Source: Phoronis australis (Eukaryota > Phoronida > Phoronidae). From it: a stretch of 64,000 bases of DNA. Location: positions 968,298-1,032,297 of the forward strand of contig NMRA01000021.1 of the NCBI GenBank assembly GCA_002633005.1, written 5' to 3'. Each line of letters opens with the position of its first letter. The first letter of the stretch is position 1. Positions 34,661-48,085 of the stretch are shown one piece after another. Below the pieces are notes generated by a model. It was given only the letters and a program-made list of their open reading frames with translations. It made no database searches and was not told the DNA's origin. Made by a program: the position numbers and the translations under genes.

Positions 34661-36574
34661 ACATTGTATGTACTAGTTAAATGACAGACTTTTTAAAGCG
34701 ACTTTAAAAATTGTTAAAGTCACGAGCCTTGATTTCAGTGAATGGCTGACTGACAACAGAGAGAATTAACGATTTGTAATAATTCACAAAACAACCATAC
34801 AGATATTGTTAATATTTCTAGTCAAAGCTAATGACTCGACAACAAGTCTAATGCACCTTTCAAGAAATTTTCGGAATCATTGCCGCGAACTGATCTCCAA
34901 GGTTCATTCATCGATGCCCAGTAGAAAATTGTTCAAATTGAATATCGGTTCCCAGACTGTTTTTAAAGTAGTAACGATAAGACTTGTAAGAGAAGGGGAA
35001 AGCTACATCAGCACTGACTTGAGAGTGCAAAGGTCACGTACCATATATTTCATATTTGTAGTTTGTTTTCTTCTACAGTATCATGGGAACAAAGTTGACC
35101 CCAGACTCAACTCCGCGATAACCTACTGTCCTGAAAAACACCTCGAAAGTGGCAGTGGTCGTACAAGATTGTGTAGTTCTGATGATCCAGATGAATTACG
35201 TTGGAACTTGAATTAGAAAATTCTTTTATTCACTAAACGTTTCCAAATATAGAAAAAAGAAAATGATTGAATAAAATAATCCAGAAAATTTCTTGCATAG
35301 GTGTTTGCTCTTGTGATCTTAGCAACGGAATGTGTCAGTACAAATGTCACTAAGACTTCCCTTCTCGGCATGTTCACATGGTAATCTCATTACCCGGTAG
35401 TAGTCGTTGGAGGTCACCGCGGGTCACTACAGTAGATCTTCTTGCAAAAATGAAGTTGTACGAAATGGCACCGAGCTTTCCGCTAAAAACCAGCCGCATT
35501 GTAGATCGACAAAAAATTGCAGGCGGTCCGATGTCTGAAGTGCGTCGACGCGCGCAGGCCATATAGGTGGGGCCCGTTGCACGAAAGATCTGATTTGAAA
35601 CTCATGAGAATCTTCTTGTGGCTAATCTGAGAAAGCGGCAGAAGTTCACAGGCATGCAAAAGTCACATTCATCTGTTAATGACGTCTGGTACAAATCGAG
35701 CCAAGTTACTGTCCACTGATAGCACACAAAACCTCAACCGTTTCCGTTTGTCTGGTCATCCAGTGATTCTCCACCTGGGGCAAGTCTGTTCACCTTACTT
35801 TCACTTCTGACCATGACAGTTGGGTTCGTTTGGATTTGGGAGAATCAGTGCAGTATGTTTAAAAATGCAAAGCACTCAATCGCAGCCGTGTGTCAAGTTT
35901 AACATCGCAGGCCCACTCGCTTATAATTAACATAAAATATAAGCCCGGAAGTCAAAATTTCAGTGTTGCGATGAGAAACGTGAATGTACCCTTTAAAGAC
36001 ACTGTTTCATTTTTGTTAAAAATTTCATGAAACGGTTCTTTATTCAAACCATTTTATTTGGAGCCTGAGCCCGAGAATGCTCTTTCCACTTGACATTGAT
36101 ATTTTTTCAAAACCCACTGATTTTAAAACAGATATTTTAGCTTAATTGTTCTGTTTGGTGTGGTGCACCGTGAAAAGGTGGATGGTGAAGTGGGTGTCAA
36201 TCGAAACTCAAGTGTTGCTGAGGTCCTGCGCTTGAATTTGGAATTTCCATTAATCTCAAGATCCCGTATAGGCCAACGTACATGTAAATTTGGAATATCC
36301 GAAAAAACGTGTTAATTTTCGCGATATCTTCAGTTTCGACTGGCAAAACTCATCGGTGTTATAAGTAGGTGAAAACAAAGGGAACACTTATATCTTTAGG
36401 GCCGATTCTTTGTATTCCTATCTGATCATGAAATACTGTGGAACATTTTCAACTGTGCTGCTAACATTCTTGTACAGATTCAGTGTACCGCACAACAAAA
36501 CAGTTATCGTATTCAATAAATCTTATAGGAGAAGCGCAGTACTCCAGTCATAAGAAAACTGAAGTTACTAGCTT

Positions 36575-36735
36575 CATTGGCGGATTTAGAGTTGGGCCAA
36601 GGGGGCCATGACCCACCTTAAAATTCTCTCAGATTACATTTGGCAGTTCGGGGGTGTGAATGTCTGACTTGTAAAATCCTGGCTAATACTCTGCCCTGCC
36701 CCCTCCCCTAACTCAAAATCCTGGATCCGCCCCTG
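36575..36735 (-). mobile_element. CAGGGGCGGATCC-type MITE
   Basis: About 161 bp with ends CATTGGCGGATTTAG and GGATCCGCCCCTG; an internal minus-strand stretch reads GGGTCATGGCCCCCTTGG. It is flanked on both sides by the 5-bp direct repeat AGCTT. It is homologous to the copies at 38752, 59205 and 61445. Confidence 0.75.
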
Positions 36736-38751
36736 AGCTTTGATCAGAGACATAAATCCGATGAGTACTTTTTATTCTATAACAAATCACCGTTGAGATT
36801 AACTAAAAAATGACAGACGTCTTTACCGAATGAAATATAACTCCGACAGTTAGACTGCGACCATGGAAATTCCAGATTTGATTCCTAGGTAGGGTCAATC
36901 ACAGAAGTCACTTGCCTCATCAACAATGCCCCTGTAATTTTCTTTCTATGCCCAACATCCATTTTTCAAGCAATCACCAGCTTCAAAACTAAAATCGCAT
37001 TACCTATATATTTTAACTTCATGCATAAAATTTATATCGAATGAGTTTACCCGCAGTTTATGACAAGTTTGTTCTAAGAAAACATCAATTAAAATATGTT
37101 TAGATTACTAAATGTACTGTTGGAATGAATAATTACAAAGTATCCTACCTTTTTCAGCTAATCTTAATTTTCCGTTGTGTTGATGGGAGATCCGTCAGCG
37201 TTTTAGGCTGTTGGTGGAGTGATATCCCAAAGACAGCTGTCTCGGAAAATCGCCGCGTTGTTGCAAATATAGAATGTCCAGTGAACGCTGAGAAAATGGA
37301 TTTTCACAAACACGCAGCGCCTCTGGCGGAACAGGCGTTCAACTCAAAAAGACGGAGAAGTGAACAGGTCAAAACAACATACAATTAGTTGATTCTGGTC
37401 AGTGTTTTCTTTTCAATATTATGTCGGTACGGTATTTTTGGTTGATCGCTATTTGAAAAAAATCCACCTGAGACGAGTCAATATGGTGCGGGGATGGCGT
37501 TTTTTTATTCAACGTTTGGAAAATCGTGGTATTTCAAACCTTGCTTACGTGCACGAAACCGTGGCTGAATTGTTGTGGCAGATCTCAAAATGAGTCGTGG
37601 TACAGACCGGAACCGACTATGTTTTTTGGCCTCATTTGGTGATAAGTAGTCTTTATTCAGGTCACAAGACGCTGTTTACAAATTATGAGGAACAACAAAA
37701 CTGCAGCAGACGATAAAAATGGAGAGTCTATAAAACTGTTGCTTTCGTCTGAAAGTCAGTTGAATTTCGTGACTTCGTCCTGTGCCACTTATATGCACGA
37801 CAAATGTTGCCCAGTTTAGATGTCGCATAAAGCGGTCTCAAAGGTCACCATAATCATACGAAAATAATTATTAACCTTATCTAACTGAAGCTTTACGCAG
37901 AATACAAAAACTAAGCAGTTCAAACTATGTCGTTTGAGATAACGCGGGGTCGCGCGTAGAACGGAAAGTCCCGTACTTCCGGAGTGAAGTGAAGAGGGGT
38001 TCTTGATTTTGGCAGCTTGTCAGTCTATGATTAATTGTAATACTGCATCAGTTGAATTCAGCTTAAATCTGAAAAAATAGAGAGTTTGCAACCACAAAAT
38101 TGCAGTTGTGTACTCAGTTTTGATATTATTTTTTATAATACTAGCTATCACTTTAATGCCATTGGCCCGTATTACAGTACACTCACAGTAAAAACATTTT
38201 GTACTTTACGAGAATTGACATTTTTGCGCTAGTTTTGAGCGTGCCTTTAAGGAATGTTTCCATTCCGAGAACAGTCCAGGGAAGATAGAACAGTCATAAG
38301 TAGACATTGAATCAGGAAGTCTTCCTGATTTGAATGTAGAATCTCTGTTTTTTTTATTATTACACAGCGCATTTGTTTTACTATGCGTAGCGTTCGGAAC
38401 AGATTAACACAACATTGTTGCAGTGGTTCTACGAGTGTAAATATCTGCTTAGCACTCTTCGGTCAGTGCGGGTGTGTTGGTCCAGGAACTTGCACGTATA
38501 ATCTGTTTTGCAATCATTTTGCTCAAGTGCTGCGCACAGAGGCGCAATTGCGCGACAGCTTCACTATTATGTACATAGGCGAGCGGGGTGCATATTACGT
38601 AGTACAGGAGCCTGTTTTGTACGTTTTTAATAAAATTTGTGTTTGCTGGCAGAGGACTTTGAGGAAACTATATTCCACAGAACTAGAAGTCATGGTTTTG
38701 TTCAATTGCACTTATACTGAAAATGAATTAATTAATTCCAGCGTTTATAAC

Positions 38752-38938
38752 CAGGGGCGGATCCAGGATTTTGAGTTACAGGGTGCCAGGGCAGAGTATT
38801 TGCTAGGATTTTGCGTCAGACTGTCTGACGGGCAAAATCCTAGCAAATACCCCCGAACTTCCAAATAGAATCTGGGAAAATTTTAGAGGGCATGGCCCTC
38901 TTGCCCCCACCCCCCCCTCCCCCTTAAATTCGCCACTG
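38752..38938 (+). mobile_element. CAGGGGCGGATCC-type MITE with internal palindrome
   Basis: Begins CAGGGGCGGATCCAGGATTT and ends TAAATTCGCCACTG. Flanks ATAAC and ACAAC are a 4-of-5 target duplication. The middle (38799-38848) is a near-perfect inverted repeat with arms of about 22 nt that other copies lack. Confidence 0.72.
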
Positions 38939-41900
38939 ACAACGGCTAAACCAACCTCCTCTCACGTCTTGGGCTACTGGCTCTCGATTTTTCTTAGTTT
39001 TCAAGAACATGTCCACGCAAAAATAAGTCAGCAGCTCAGATGTCTATGCTCTGTACATTGTTTAACACACGCTGAGAGTGACGTGTGCTAAAAGAAAAGA
39101 ACTCGTCACTATTCATAGCGAGGCTGTTTATCAATTGCAAGACCAAGTTTACATTCAGGGGCTTGAATTCGCCATTAAAATTTTATTGGTTAATTTATTG
39201 AGTGTCTGGCTATGTGATGCTTCTGCGATGTTATTGACAGGATTAGAAATCCAGAGTGCCAATCGAGGATTATTGTAAACAATTACAAACACTGCGGTTT
39301 GTTCTGGCAATCTCGTGGTTTTTCTGTGCACCTGCAGTTGCGATTATCACAGCTTTCATCAGCACTTTTTCAGCACTATACAAGGAGGTAAAAACGATTC
39401 CATGGCAGCGCTTCAAAATTCCAGTTAAAATCCCTTAAACTCCTGTCTCAGACCCAACCAAGCCCGTGGTACAAATTTCCTTACACCTGCGCACCTCAAG
39501 TCCACCTCATATCACGTATTCCCAAAACCCAATGACCAACGTAGTACCTGGGGACCTTATCGAAAGGGTTATGCTTTTGAATGCGTGATCTGGACACTGA
39601 TTGGTCCCCAGACATGGAGTTAGGGAATTCCCATAGATATTGGAGTATATTACAGGTGCGCAGTTAGCTAACCCAGTTAGGTGTTACTTGGTACGAGTGT
39701 AAGCCTCAGTATCATTGCTGAGATTTAAAAGCATAGCTAGGGATCGTTTCCTTTCCCTGCCAGTCATTGTACCACCAGTTTGTAAGAAGTGATGAACTGT
39801 TTAACAGCAGGTCCCGGGGGGGCTATACCTTAGGGCTGTCTAAAAGCGTCTACACCTGACCACAATAGGCCTGTCTTGAAATATCACAGCAACACTTTCC
39901 TTCTTAGGTGGGACTTAACAGTCTTCCCTTATTTTTACCTCATAAGGCAGGGTGAACTGAGGGAAAGCAGTTTATATCTTTTCTACATCAAAACCACACA
40001 ATATGAAACCTATGCAGGCATAAAGCTTGTATACAGTCTAAAATGACAGCCAAAGTGGGTTTCTTTTGCTTTTTTAGCCATCTTGGCAAACCTAGACGGC
40101 CATGCCGAAAAGCGAAAAAATACACAAAAATGGCAGTTTCCAACACAAAACCACGATCGACTCGTACGTAGCTACTAGGCATCAACAGTCATTGCACTCA
40201 GAATGTCAAAACACTCCACGAAATGATAGAGTATTTACGAACAGCCACGGTTGCAAGAAAAGTAGGTCAAGGAGGCAACAAACTGCTTTTTTCAAAAACA
40301 GGCTAAAAACTAAGTGCCATTCGTAACCACCAAACTCAGAGTGAATCTCAAAATGCCCAGCCAATCCAGCAGACGCCACTTTTTATCATGAAACTGGGGA
40401 ACCGCGAATTCGACTTTGGCTTGAACAATAATTAGTGACACCGTACAATATATTTACCCACAATGCAGCTCACGCAGCAAACACTTGTCCTGCTTCTTCG
40501 CATGCAAATGTACTGGTCAACAATGACCGTAATGATGAATTTGTATCATTGCTTTTTAAGTGTTGCAATGGTGACAACAAGAAACTGGCAAACGAAAAAA
40601 CTCAAGATCAGGTGTGCTTCTCTTGTTTATGAACAGAGAGGACGTAGAAAATAGGTCAGTCAAGCATTTTGCTACGTGCTGTATCTCTACCCAAAGGAAA
40701 GTGCAATCCAGATAGATAATAGAATAGACGCTATTTTATCAAGAATTAGAACGTCTTTTGCAGCGAAACTTACAAATGCTTTGTTAAAAACCTGCACTAC
40801 AGTAGTTTGTTTTTTGTAGAGTTTGATAATCTGAAAGTGTCCAAACCCTTTGTAGAGTTAATTTCCTGTCATACTTTCATAGGGATTTTTGTCGTATACC
40901 ATTCCGCCAACTCGGGGGATATTTTGCCGTCTCGCCGGTGTATTGTGTAGTATCAGACGTTTCAATTCCCAGCTGTCATCTCCGGTTGGTATTCTGTTGG
41001 CTTCACAGTATCGGCAGCATCGCCATTCTCGGATTGTAAACAGAAGTAGGGGAGGAGAAAGTGGTCTGCGAAAGCTGAAGCAAAAGCGATCGGAATCTCA
41101 TTTTCCATGTTGCTAGGTTGGTCGAACCGAGTTTTGAACGTATAGCGGAAACCCGGGAAAACAGCCGGAGACGGTGAAACATGACTGTCTAATACACACG
41201 GTGGACGAGAATCGCCGCGAGAACAAAAACGAAATGTGGCCTCACAACGAAACAAATTGCAATAAGCATTGTAAATGTACAAGAAAATACTAAACGGTTT
41301 CTTAAATGTTTTTTCCATCAATGTTAACTCGTTAGTAATGAGTGGCCTAGTTTTGGAACCACTGTCACGTGATGACCAGTCACGGTCGCAGGCGTATCGG
41401 AAATTAAATTGATCCAAGATACCGTAATTTACGTTCATTACCGGTTGTCGGCGATGTGAAACATTTACCTACTTTAATAACAGAATGCGTCTTGGGGCTT
41501 ACCCTGGAAGCAAATTTTTTTGCCATTTACTCTCTATTTAAGAAAAATCAATGTTTTACTGTCGATTGCATCGCAAAGCAAAAATCGGAGTGTTTGCTCT
41601 ACATACTTCTCTACCACGTGACGCCAATGCACATGCGCTGCATATGACCGTTTATGCTATTTATGTTCAAAGTGGATATTGAAAAAATCGGATTTTCAAT
41701 GCTCGTTTTGCATAATGAGGATGGGATATTGAATAAGAGTCCTATTATTGTTTTGCGTATTGGAACTTGAATTCACTGCAGTTAATAAAATTCATTAATG
41801 CTGTGAAAACTCGGTGTTGGGATTTAGACCTATATAGTTAATTAAAGCTATCATATCAAGCGTAATAAGACGTGGACATTTTAATTACTAGATTTCTTGA

Positions 41901-42372
41901 TCTTACATGTAGTGATGAATATCTTTAATTGGAAATGGCCAAGCTACGTTGTAAGTCACATAAGGTAATTATTTTTCCCAGAACTCGGGCAGTCCCCTAT
42001 AGTTGGACGAGACGAAATATTCACTACTTGCACACTTAAGAGGTGCTGCAAAAATGATTGCTGTGTGCTGTAGTTCTCGGTTAAGCGCGCGTGTTCCAAA
42101 CATGCAGAACCACTTGTAGTTTAGACACAGCGCCTCGTTTTCAAACACAAAGGGCGAATTCGTGCAAAAAGTAGTCAAGTCGTGGATCTACGTAGGCGCA
42201 CGCATGTTTCACGTCGACAGTTGCCGTGTTGCAGAGACATTTGTAATGCATGGCTGATTCAACAAGAAAATGTGTTTATAAGAAGGCAAAATTTACATAC
42301 TGCAAATGTACAAAAACGTGCACTGCTTCTCTTCACTGAATAACTGGTACTCGTTAGCAGGTTGGTCCGACA

Positions 42373-44283
42373 TAGTCGGTGGGCCAGATCTCATAGCGTT
42401 CGTCCTTGTGAGTACTTTGGGGGGGGGGGCAACCTAGTTTTTTCTATGTGGCTAGATAATATACCTATAAATCAAATTCCAAAAAGTTTCCAAGTCTACA
42501 CTTGCACATTTTTTTTAAAAAAGGTGTTTTGTTGCACAAAATATTATGCACATTCCTGCCACTTGGTGGCGCTTTTCTATTGAATTGACCAATCAGAGAG
42601 CCAGATTGTGTTGTTGTGCTTAGTTACTTCAATATGGCTGCTCCCATGGAGTGTGATGCCTGTATAATTCAAGGTTTATCAAACAGCACACAATTGGGAT
42701 GCCAGAGCCTAAAGAAGCTTAGGAAAGCTTCCTGACGAAAGCTGATGGACTGTGGAACTCTGTAGGTCAGTAGATCAAAAGGAAGAAGAGGTGTCACAAA
42801 CGTTTGTGCAGAATACAGTTGCATGTCCTGGTATAGCCTACACAGTATACTGCTGAGTGCTGTAGAGACCAAGTGTCACACCAAAAAATTGAAAGGACAT
42901 AGAACCGCATAGCAACGTTTCAAGGCACCAGCAGTAGTACTAAAGCTGAACTTGCTTAAAGTGATACAGATGTTATCCAAGATTTCCCAAGAAAATCATT
43001 TATACTTCCAAAATCTGAAACACCTAATTAACCTGAATCACTGAAGATAGGAACATTCTGAAACATGAGTGCATCAGAAAGCAGGTGTGCATGAAGTTAT
43101 TTGGACAGGCAATCTTAAGAAATAGTTTTGAAGCTACTCACTGTTGTAGTTCGTGCCCGACTAAGAGATACGAAAGTGAATTGAGGCTCGTGTTCAATAA
43201 TTCACTTGCTGACTCAAATTAACACAGCCCATTATAACACATTTTGAATCAAACGTTTGCCCAAATCCTACCCGCCTCCAAGCAAGGACTTAGTATTTGA
43301 CCCTTCATTGCCTGCGGGCCAACCACCAGTGTGCAGTGCTGTACCCTCTCTAATCAACCATAGTTGGCTCCTTGGCGGTGGAGCTTTGCAGTTAAAATGT
43401 ATGGCAATGCCCGCATCTCCACTGACAGTACTAAACGATGAACGCTGCAAGTGCAAAAAACATGTGTGCTGGGAAACTGAGTTTGTGCTGCAATGCTGGG
43501 TCAAACTGTACAGAAATGTGCAGCTGTGACAACTGTAGTAACATCAGCAACCTCCAACCCCGTTATTTCGTTTTTTTTTTGTATTAAAAAATTAATTTTA
43601 TTTGTTGATTAAGTCATAGAAAGTACATACTTTGATCATTGTCATGTATTTGTCTCATATAGCTTGATAAACGCTGTCAGAATAATCTATTATTTTCATA
43701 CAGTCCGTGTGCACATTCACAGAGATCATTCAACTATATTTTTTGTACTATAACGTATTTCTGATGTATTAAGCAAACAAGCTGTATATTACATCATTAG
43801 TCAATGTTTAAGTCATTGAGGCACAAATTTTGCCCAGTCTCAAATGTTTGTGTTATTTTTGTTGCCAGACAATGCCAGAATAACTTCCTAGTAACATTCA
43901 TACTTAGTTTGAATTTTTGCCATTAGGTGTCTCTTTACATTTTTTAAATTTCACTGTTTACAATTAATCTACAATAGTAAAACATGTAATATAAGTGTAA
44001 TATTGTTCAATACAATGGCACTGATGGGACCATATTACTTGTTTTACAAAAAAGTCACCAAAACTGTTGTTTTTACAAATATAAGTTTACTAAGCTCTTT
44101 GATGATTATTCTGTAACTTCAAACTCAAATTTCTCCTAAATGTGCAACTTTATATGTGGGAACTTTTTAGATTTTGAAAACACTCTAATAAATGAATTAA
44201 AAAACACCAAAATAAAATTGCCCCCCTAAAGTACTCACAAAAACCATTTTCTAGAGGCCCTACAAATTCTGGCCCACCGACTA
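42373..44283. mobile_element. 1.9-kb DNA transposon-like element with about 60-bp terminal inverted repeats
   Basis: The left end (42373-42430) reads TAGTCGGTGGGCCAGA, then TTGTGAGTACTTTGG and a G run. The right end (44220-44283) read on the other strand has TAGTCGGTGGGCCAGA, then TTGTGAGTACTTTAGG and a G run. Flanks are ACA on both sides, a possible 3-bp target duplication. Inside, a CCAAT-like motif near 42590 precedes an ATG at 42634 that opens only 33 codons, and an unrecognised open frame spans 43257-43529. No transposase is recognised, so it is a nonautonomous or decayed copy; superfamily unassigned. Confidence 0.7.
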
Positions 44284-44295
44284 ACATAAATGTAG

Positions 44296-44368
44296 TGGGC
44301 AGGCAGTGTGACCTAGCCGGTTGAGTGTCTGGCTCCTGTTCACGAGGTTGTTGGTTCGAATGACACTG
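44296..44368 (+). repeat. tRNA-like SINE head (Pol III A and B boxes)
   Basis: ACCTAGCCGGTTGAGTG resembles an A box and GGTTCGAATGAC a B box, spaced as in tRNA genes. The arms do not pair into a proper cloverleaf, so this is more likely a SINE head than a tRNA gene. It begins just outside the right end of the 42373-44283 element. Confidence 0.45.
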
Positions 44369-44449
44369 GACCCACTGCTAGGTATCGAGCTCCTCAGCTC
44401 GGTCTCATTTGTGTATGCAAGTATGTCTAACACAACAAAAAAGGTTTCA

Positions 44450-47400
44450 GGTGACTGGTGCAATGGGCCTGCGCGCGTCTGATGTAACGTTCATTAGACC
44501 ACCTGCTCTATTTTGTGGTCCGCACATTTCGAAAACTAATTTCCAGAGTGAATTGGACTACTAGAGAGGTGAGCAGTCGTGCAGCGCATCAAAATTCGAC
44601 ATTCTGTTCAGTAAAGGTATCCAAGACCTAAGACAAGTTTTATTCAATCGTTTCCCAATGGCGGTTTCTCGTACTTTTGGAACAAGTCTGAGACCGCTGG
44701 TAATTGGATCAGTATCTTCTGTCAGTTTTACCCCCTCCTCACTGACGTAATCACATTTACACCCCTCCCCCCCTCGTTTTTTCAATTCTACCCCTGTTCG
44801 TTGCAAATTGTCTTTCGTCTCTCCCAGTCTCTGAGATTTCCGGCTCCAGAGTTTTACAACGAGTACTGGGAGCCGAAAGTTGCTAGTCCCGAGTTTGTGG
44901 AATGATGCTGCTCGAATTCATATTAAACCTAACTGTTTGTAATTTCTACATGGAAACGAATTATCTTTCAAACCGTGTATCATTAAGTTATCAAATACTA
45001 ACCGTGTAAACATTAATCGAGGTTCCCCGGAAAAAAATTTCTTGACCCCCAAATATTTTTGGGGAATGCAAGGACACGTGACTTTACCAGGATTTTTTTA
45101 CCCGGATCGAAGATCACGATTCGCTTCGATGTGTAACATAAAAGATCAGTTTCATTTGAAATTTTGTCCTCTTAGTTTCCAAATTCGTGTCCAGCAACTA
45201 TAGTGGTGGCGACGAATCAGGGCTCGGAGTGACTTCCTGACAGTCGTGGTAATTAGCTAATTAACGCTAGAGGTTGCCGAAAGATGTTTGAATTTCATCG
45301 GGAGAAGTGAACGCAATAAATTACCTTTTATCGTGTTAGCAGTTAAATAATTCTTGCTGTTCACCCCCCGGGGATAAAACGCCAATAAATAGTCGCAAAA
45401 AAATTACAAAATCAGAGAACAGAAACTAACCCGACACTGGATCTGGTTCAGACTAACTACAGAGACGGTGACGCGGGCGCTGAGTCACAGGCGTAGAAAT
45501 TTTTTATCATCGCCAAATAACAATCACTCACTATATACACAGATCGTTTACAATAAACACGCTATAAAAGCAGAACCCCTGAATTCTCAATAGAATCTTG
45601 TGCTATTCCTTACAGTCTCATTGCGAGATTTCGAAACCAAAGAGCCCGTTTAAAAAAACAGTCTTTACTCTCACGCAAAATTGCGTATCACTTTTCAATA
45701 TTTTAATCGGAATACCGTCACTGTGGGTACCTCTTCGTGTACAAGAAGTGCCAGGCAATTCAAGAGTGACTACCAGCAGTTTACACTATATTATCGCAGG
45801 CATTCTTGACAGCGGCTCACAGTGAATATTTTCTAATGTACGTGCACACTTTGGCCTTTGTGAATCACCTCAAAAATGGTGCGCTAGAAGCTTGAGCATA
45901 TATTTGTCGCTGTAAGCGTGTTTATTGGAACGTGTACACTGAAACATGCCTTTGCATTTATTTTTTACAGCTCTACGTGTATATATGTACTTTATACCGC
46001 TAATAAATTAATAATGCATTTCCTTCATAAACATTTACGGGACATGTGTCGAAGAAATGGAGGTCAGAATTATCGAGGTGTAGACTAGTTTTCGTAAAAT
46101 GAACTTGTTTTGAACATGGCTTTATCTTTCAAAGCCTACCCTAGCCTACCCTAGCCTACCCTAGCCCATCCTAGCCTACCCTAGCCTACCCTGGCCTACC
46201 CTAACCTGCCCTAGCCTACCCTAGCCTACCCTAGCCCACCCTAGCCTACCCTAGCCTTCAATCTAACATTTACGCGGAGAGTACTGCGCTTCTGAGAAAA
46301 ATAGGGAACCGGTGAAAATTATTGGCCTGGCTCCCGACGTGAGTCAATGTGAGGCACTTTTAAACTGTGAATTTGGAATTACAATTCTTTTTTTTATCTT
46401 TACGTCTTTCAAAATTCACAAACATGTTATTGATCTGACTCATGTTACTCAGAATATGTACTTCCCTTTCTCCACCGGCGAGAGAAAAGAATGACGAAGT
46501 AATTTTAAAAATATCGGAATGCTCATCAGTTCTGTGGTTTTCTTGTCTGTGCCTGGCACCTGTTCTGTAAATAGAGATCGTGTTCTATAGACACGTTAAT
46601 GAAATCATCACTCAAACATCTATGACGAAAACATTGTAAACTTTCAGAGGCTAATCGACTTCCGTGACCAAGCAACCAAGACTGAACCCTGAAGCAAAAC
46701 CTTGTTTTTTTCTGGTTGTAAATTATATAGCATGTTGACGGCTCTGTGTGCACCATCTTGTCTTTAAACATCATACACCTTGTGCGGAACTGTCGTAAGT
46801 ACACCGTAAGGAGAACGTGTAACCCCAGAATAACGTCTAAAGTTGACTAACGTCCGATCACCATGTCTAAGGACACAAAACTTGCAGATAGTGTGACGTA
46901 CTTCCTGCACTGGTCTCCAAAAAGTCACACGAATCGTTTTAAAATGTTCCACCTGGGCATGCGGGGTATCATAACTGCAACTTCTTAATTTTTTTAAGAA
47001 AAATCAAAGCTTGCATATAATGGGAACAAAAGGATGATTTGGGGATTTCAAATTCGTCAAATTATATAATTTAGCCACGCTGAACCATTGAGACGGAGGA
47101 TGATGAGCGTGGAAATGTTTTCAAACCCCAATGCGCTTCGGTTGAGAATTTAACAGTGACAGCTGAATAGTGGCAAAATTCCCCTTTGAGCGTTTTAACT
47201 GTCTGGAGGTTGGATATTCTAATTTTCCAGAACATACCGTGATCAGAATGTTTCCCGGCCTTTGTGGTTGCAGGCCCTGTTACAAGCACGATTTTTCTAC
47301 ATGTACCATGTAGTTCGAACAGAAAGAATGCGTTTATCACAAAGTTTTTCAAGCAGTTGCAGCCAGCAGCAACTGAAGGACAAGTCATGTTTGTCTTGAT

Positions 47401-47955
47401 TTAATAACAGCGATGTTCCTCGAGTTTTTATCAGTTCTATACTATATGTTTTCATGCCTATCCACACACTTTACTTGAGAAGTGCACGTGCTTGCGTTTA
47501 AATAAACGTATATTTATTGGCATTATATTTGTTTAAGAAGTTTGCATATAATAAATATTTCTGCAAATATGCATTTTATACCTGTTAAAAACCACAGGGC
47601 CGTGTTCCTAGAAAACTGACTTAGCTAAGAGGAATCGTAATTTTCAGTCAGTTTTAAGATAAAACTTAAAATTTCCGTTTCGTTAGAAAGAGATCTTAAG
47701 TTTGTCTTAATTGTGAGTAACTTACCGGATGCGGAAGTTTCAGAGTTTGAAAGATGAGACAAATCTTATACTTAAACGACATGGAAAGTTTCCTATACGT
47801 TAACACCTTAACCTGTCGAGACTGGGCAAATCGACCGGTTTGCGCACCACAGAATTTACCGGTTTAGATCAAAGACACCATGCTGTTGTGGTTAATTACA
47901 TGAGAGTCGCATCAGATTCACGGGATATATCTAGACCTATGAATTGTGTATTCGC
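44450..47955. other. Gene-free stretch
   Basis: Nothing supported except the 46134-46256 minisatellite. Confidence 0.5.
46134..46256. repeat. 10-bp minisatellite CCTACCCTAG, about 12 copies
   Basis: Tandem 10-bp units, a few with single changes (CCCATCCTAG, CCTACCCTGG, CCTGCCCTAG). It is flanked by ordinary sequence on both sides, so it is an internal satellite rather than a telomere. Confidence 0.9.
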
Positions 47956-48085
47956 CGAATTACGGTAGTTCCTGCCTTTTTAGTGGACTTTTGTCTGTTT
48001 CCTAGTTTTTTTTTGGAATTTTTTGTCTCCGAGTCTGAGGCGAACCTTTTTGCTCACTTCGCCAAATGGGGGGGGGGGGTGTGCT
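47956..48085 (+). repeat. Dispersed repeat, copy 1 (inverted relative to 49083-49210)
   Basis: Contains CCTTTTTAGTGGACTTTTG, then GTCTGAGGCGAACCTTTTTG and a long G run. The same order appears on the minus strand of 49083-49210. Confidence 0.55.

Larger units (their letters stand above)
24872..42372. other. Long gene-free stretch with scattered repeats
   Basis: Apart from the repeats listed separately, this 17.5 kb shows no supported gene. The longest open frames (34806-35216, 38383-38868, 40962-41438 minus) have no domain, signal or codon pattern I recognise, and the second runs into a MITE. Regulatory DNA could be present but cannot be identified by eye. Confidence 0.5.

Noticed and set aside
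34806-35216. 136-codon open frame, plus strand
   Set aside because: No domain, signal or conserved motif recognised, and no splice-linked neighbours; consistent with chance in AT-rich DNA.
35568-35660. GGCCCGTTGCACGAAAG stretch, like the start of some MITEs
   Set aside because: No matching inverted end or second copy found in this window.
38383-38868. 161-codon open frame, plus strand
   Set aside because: Its last third is a MITE (38752-38938), and the rest shows no recognisable protein feature.
40962-41438. 158-codon open frame, minus strand
   Set aside because: Composition and residues look random; no motif or neighbouring exon.
44296-44368. A genuine tRNA gene
   Set aside because: A and B boxes are present, but the acceptor and T arms do not pair and no clear anticodon loop forms.
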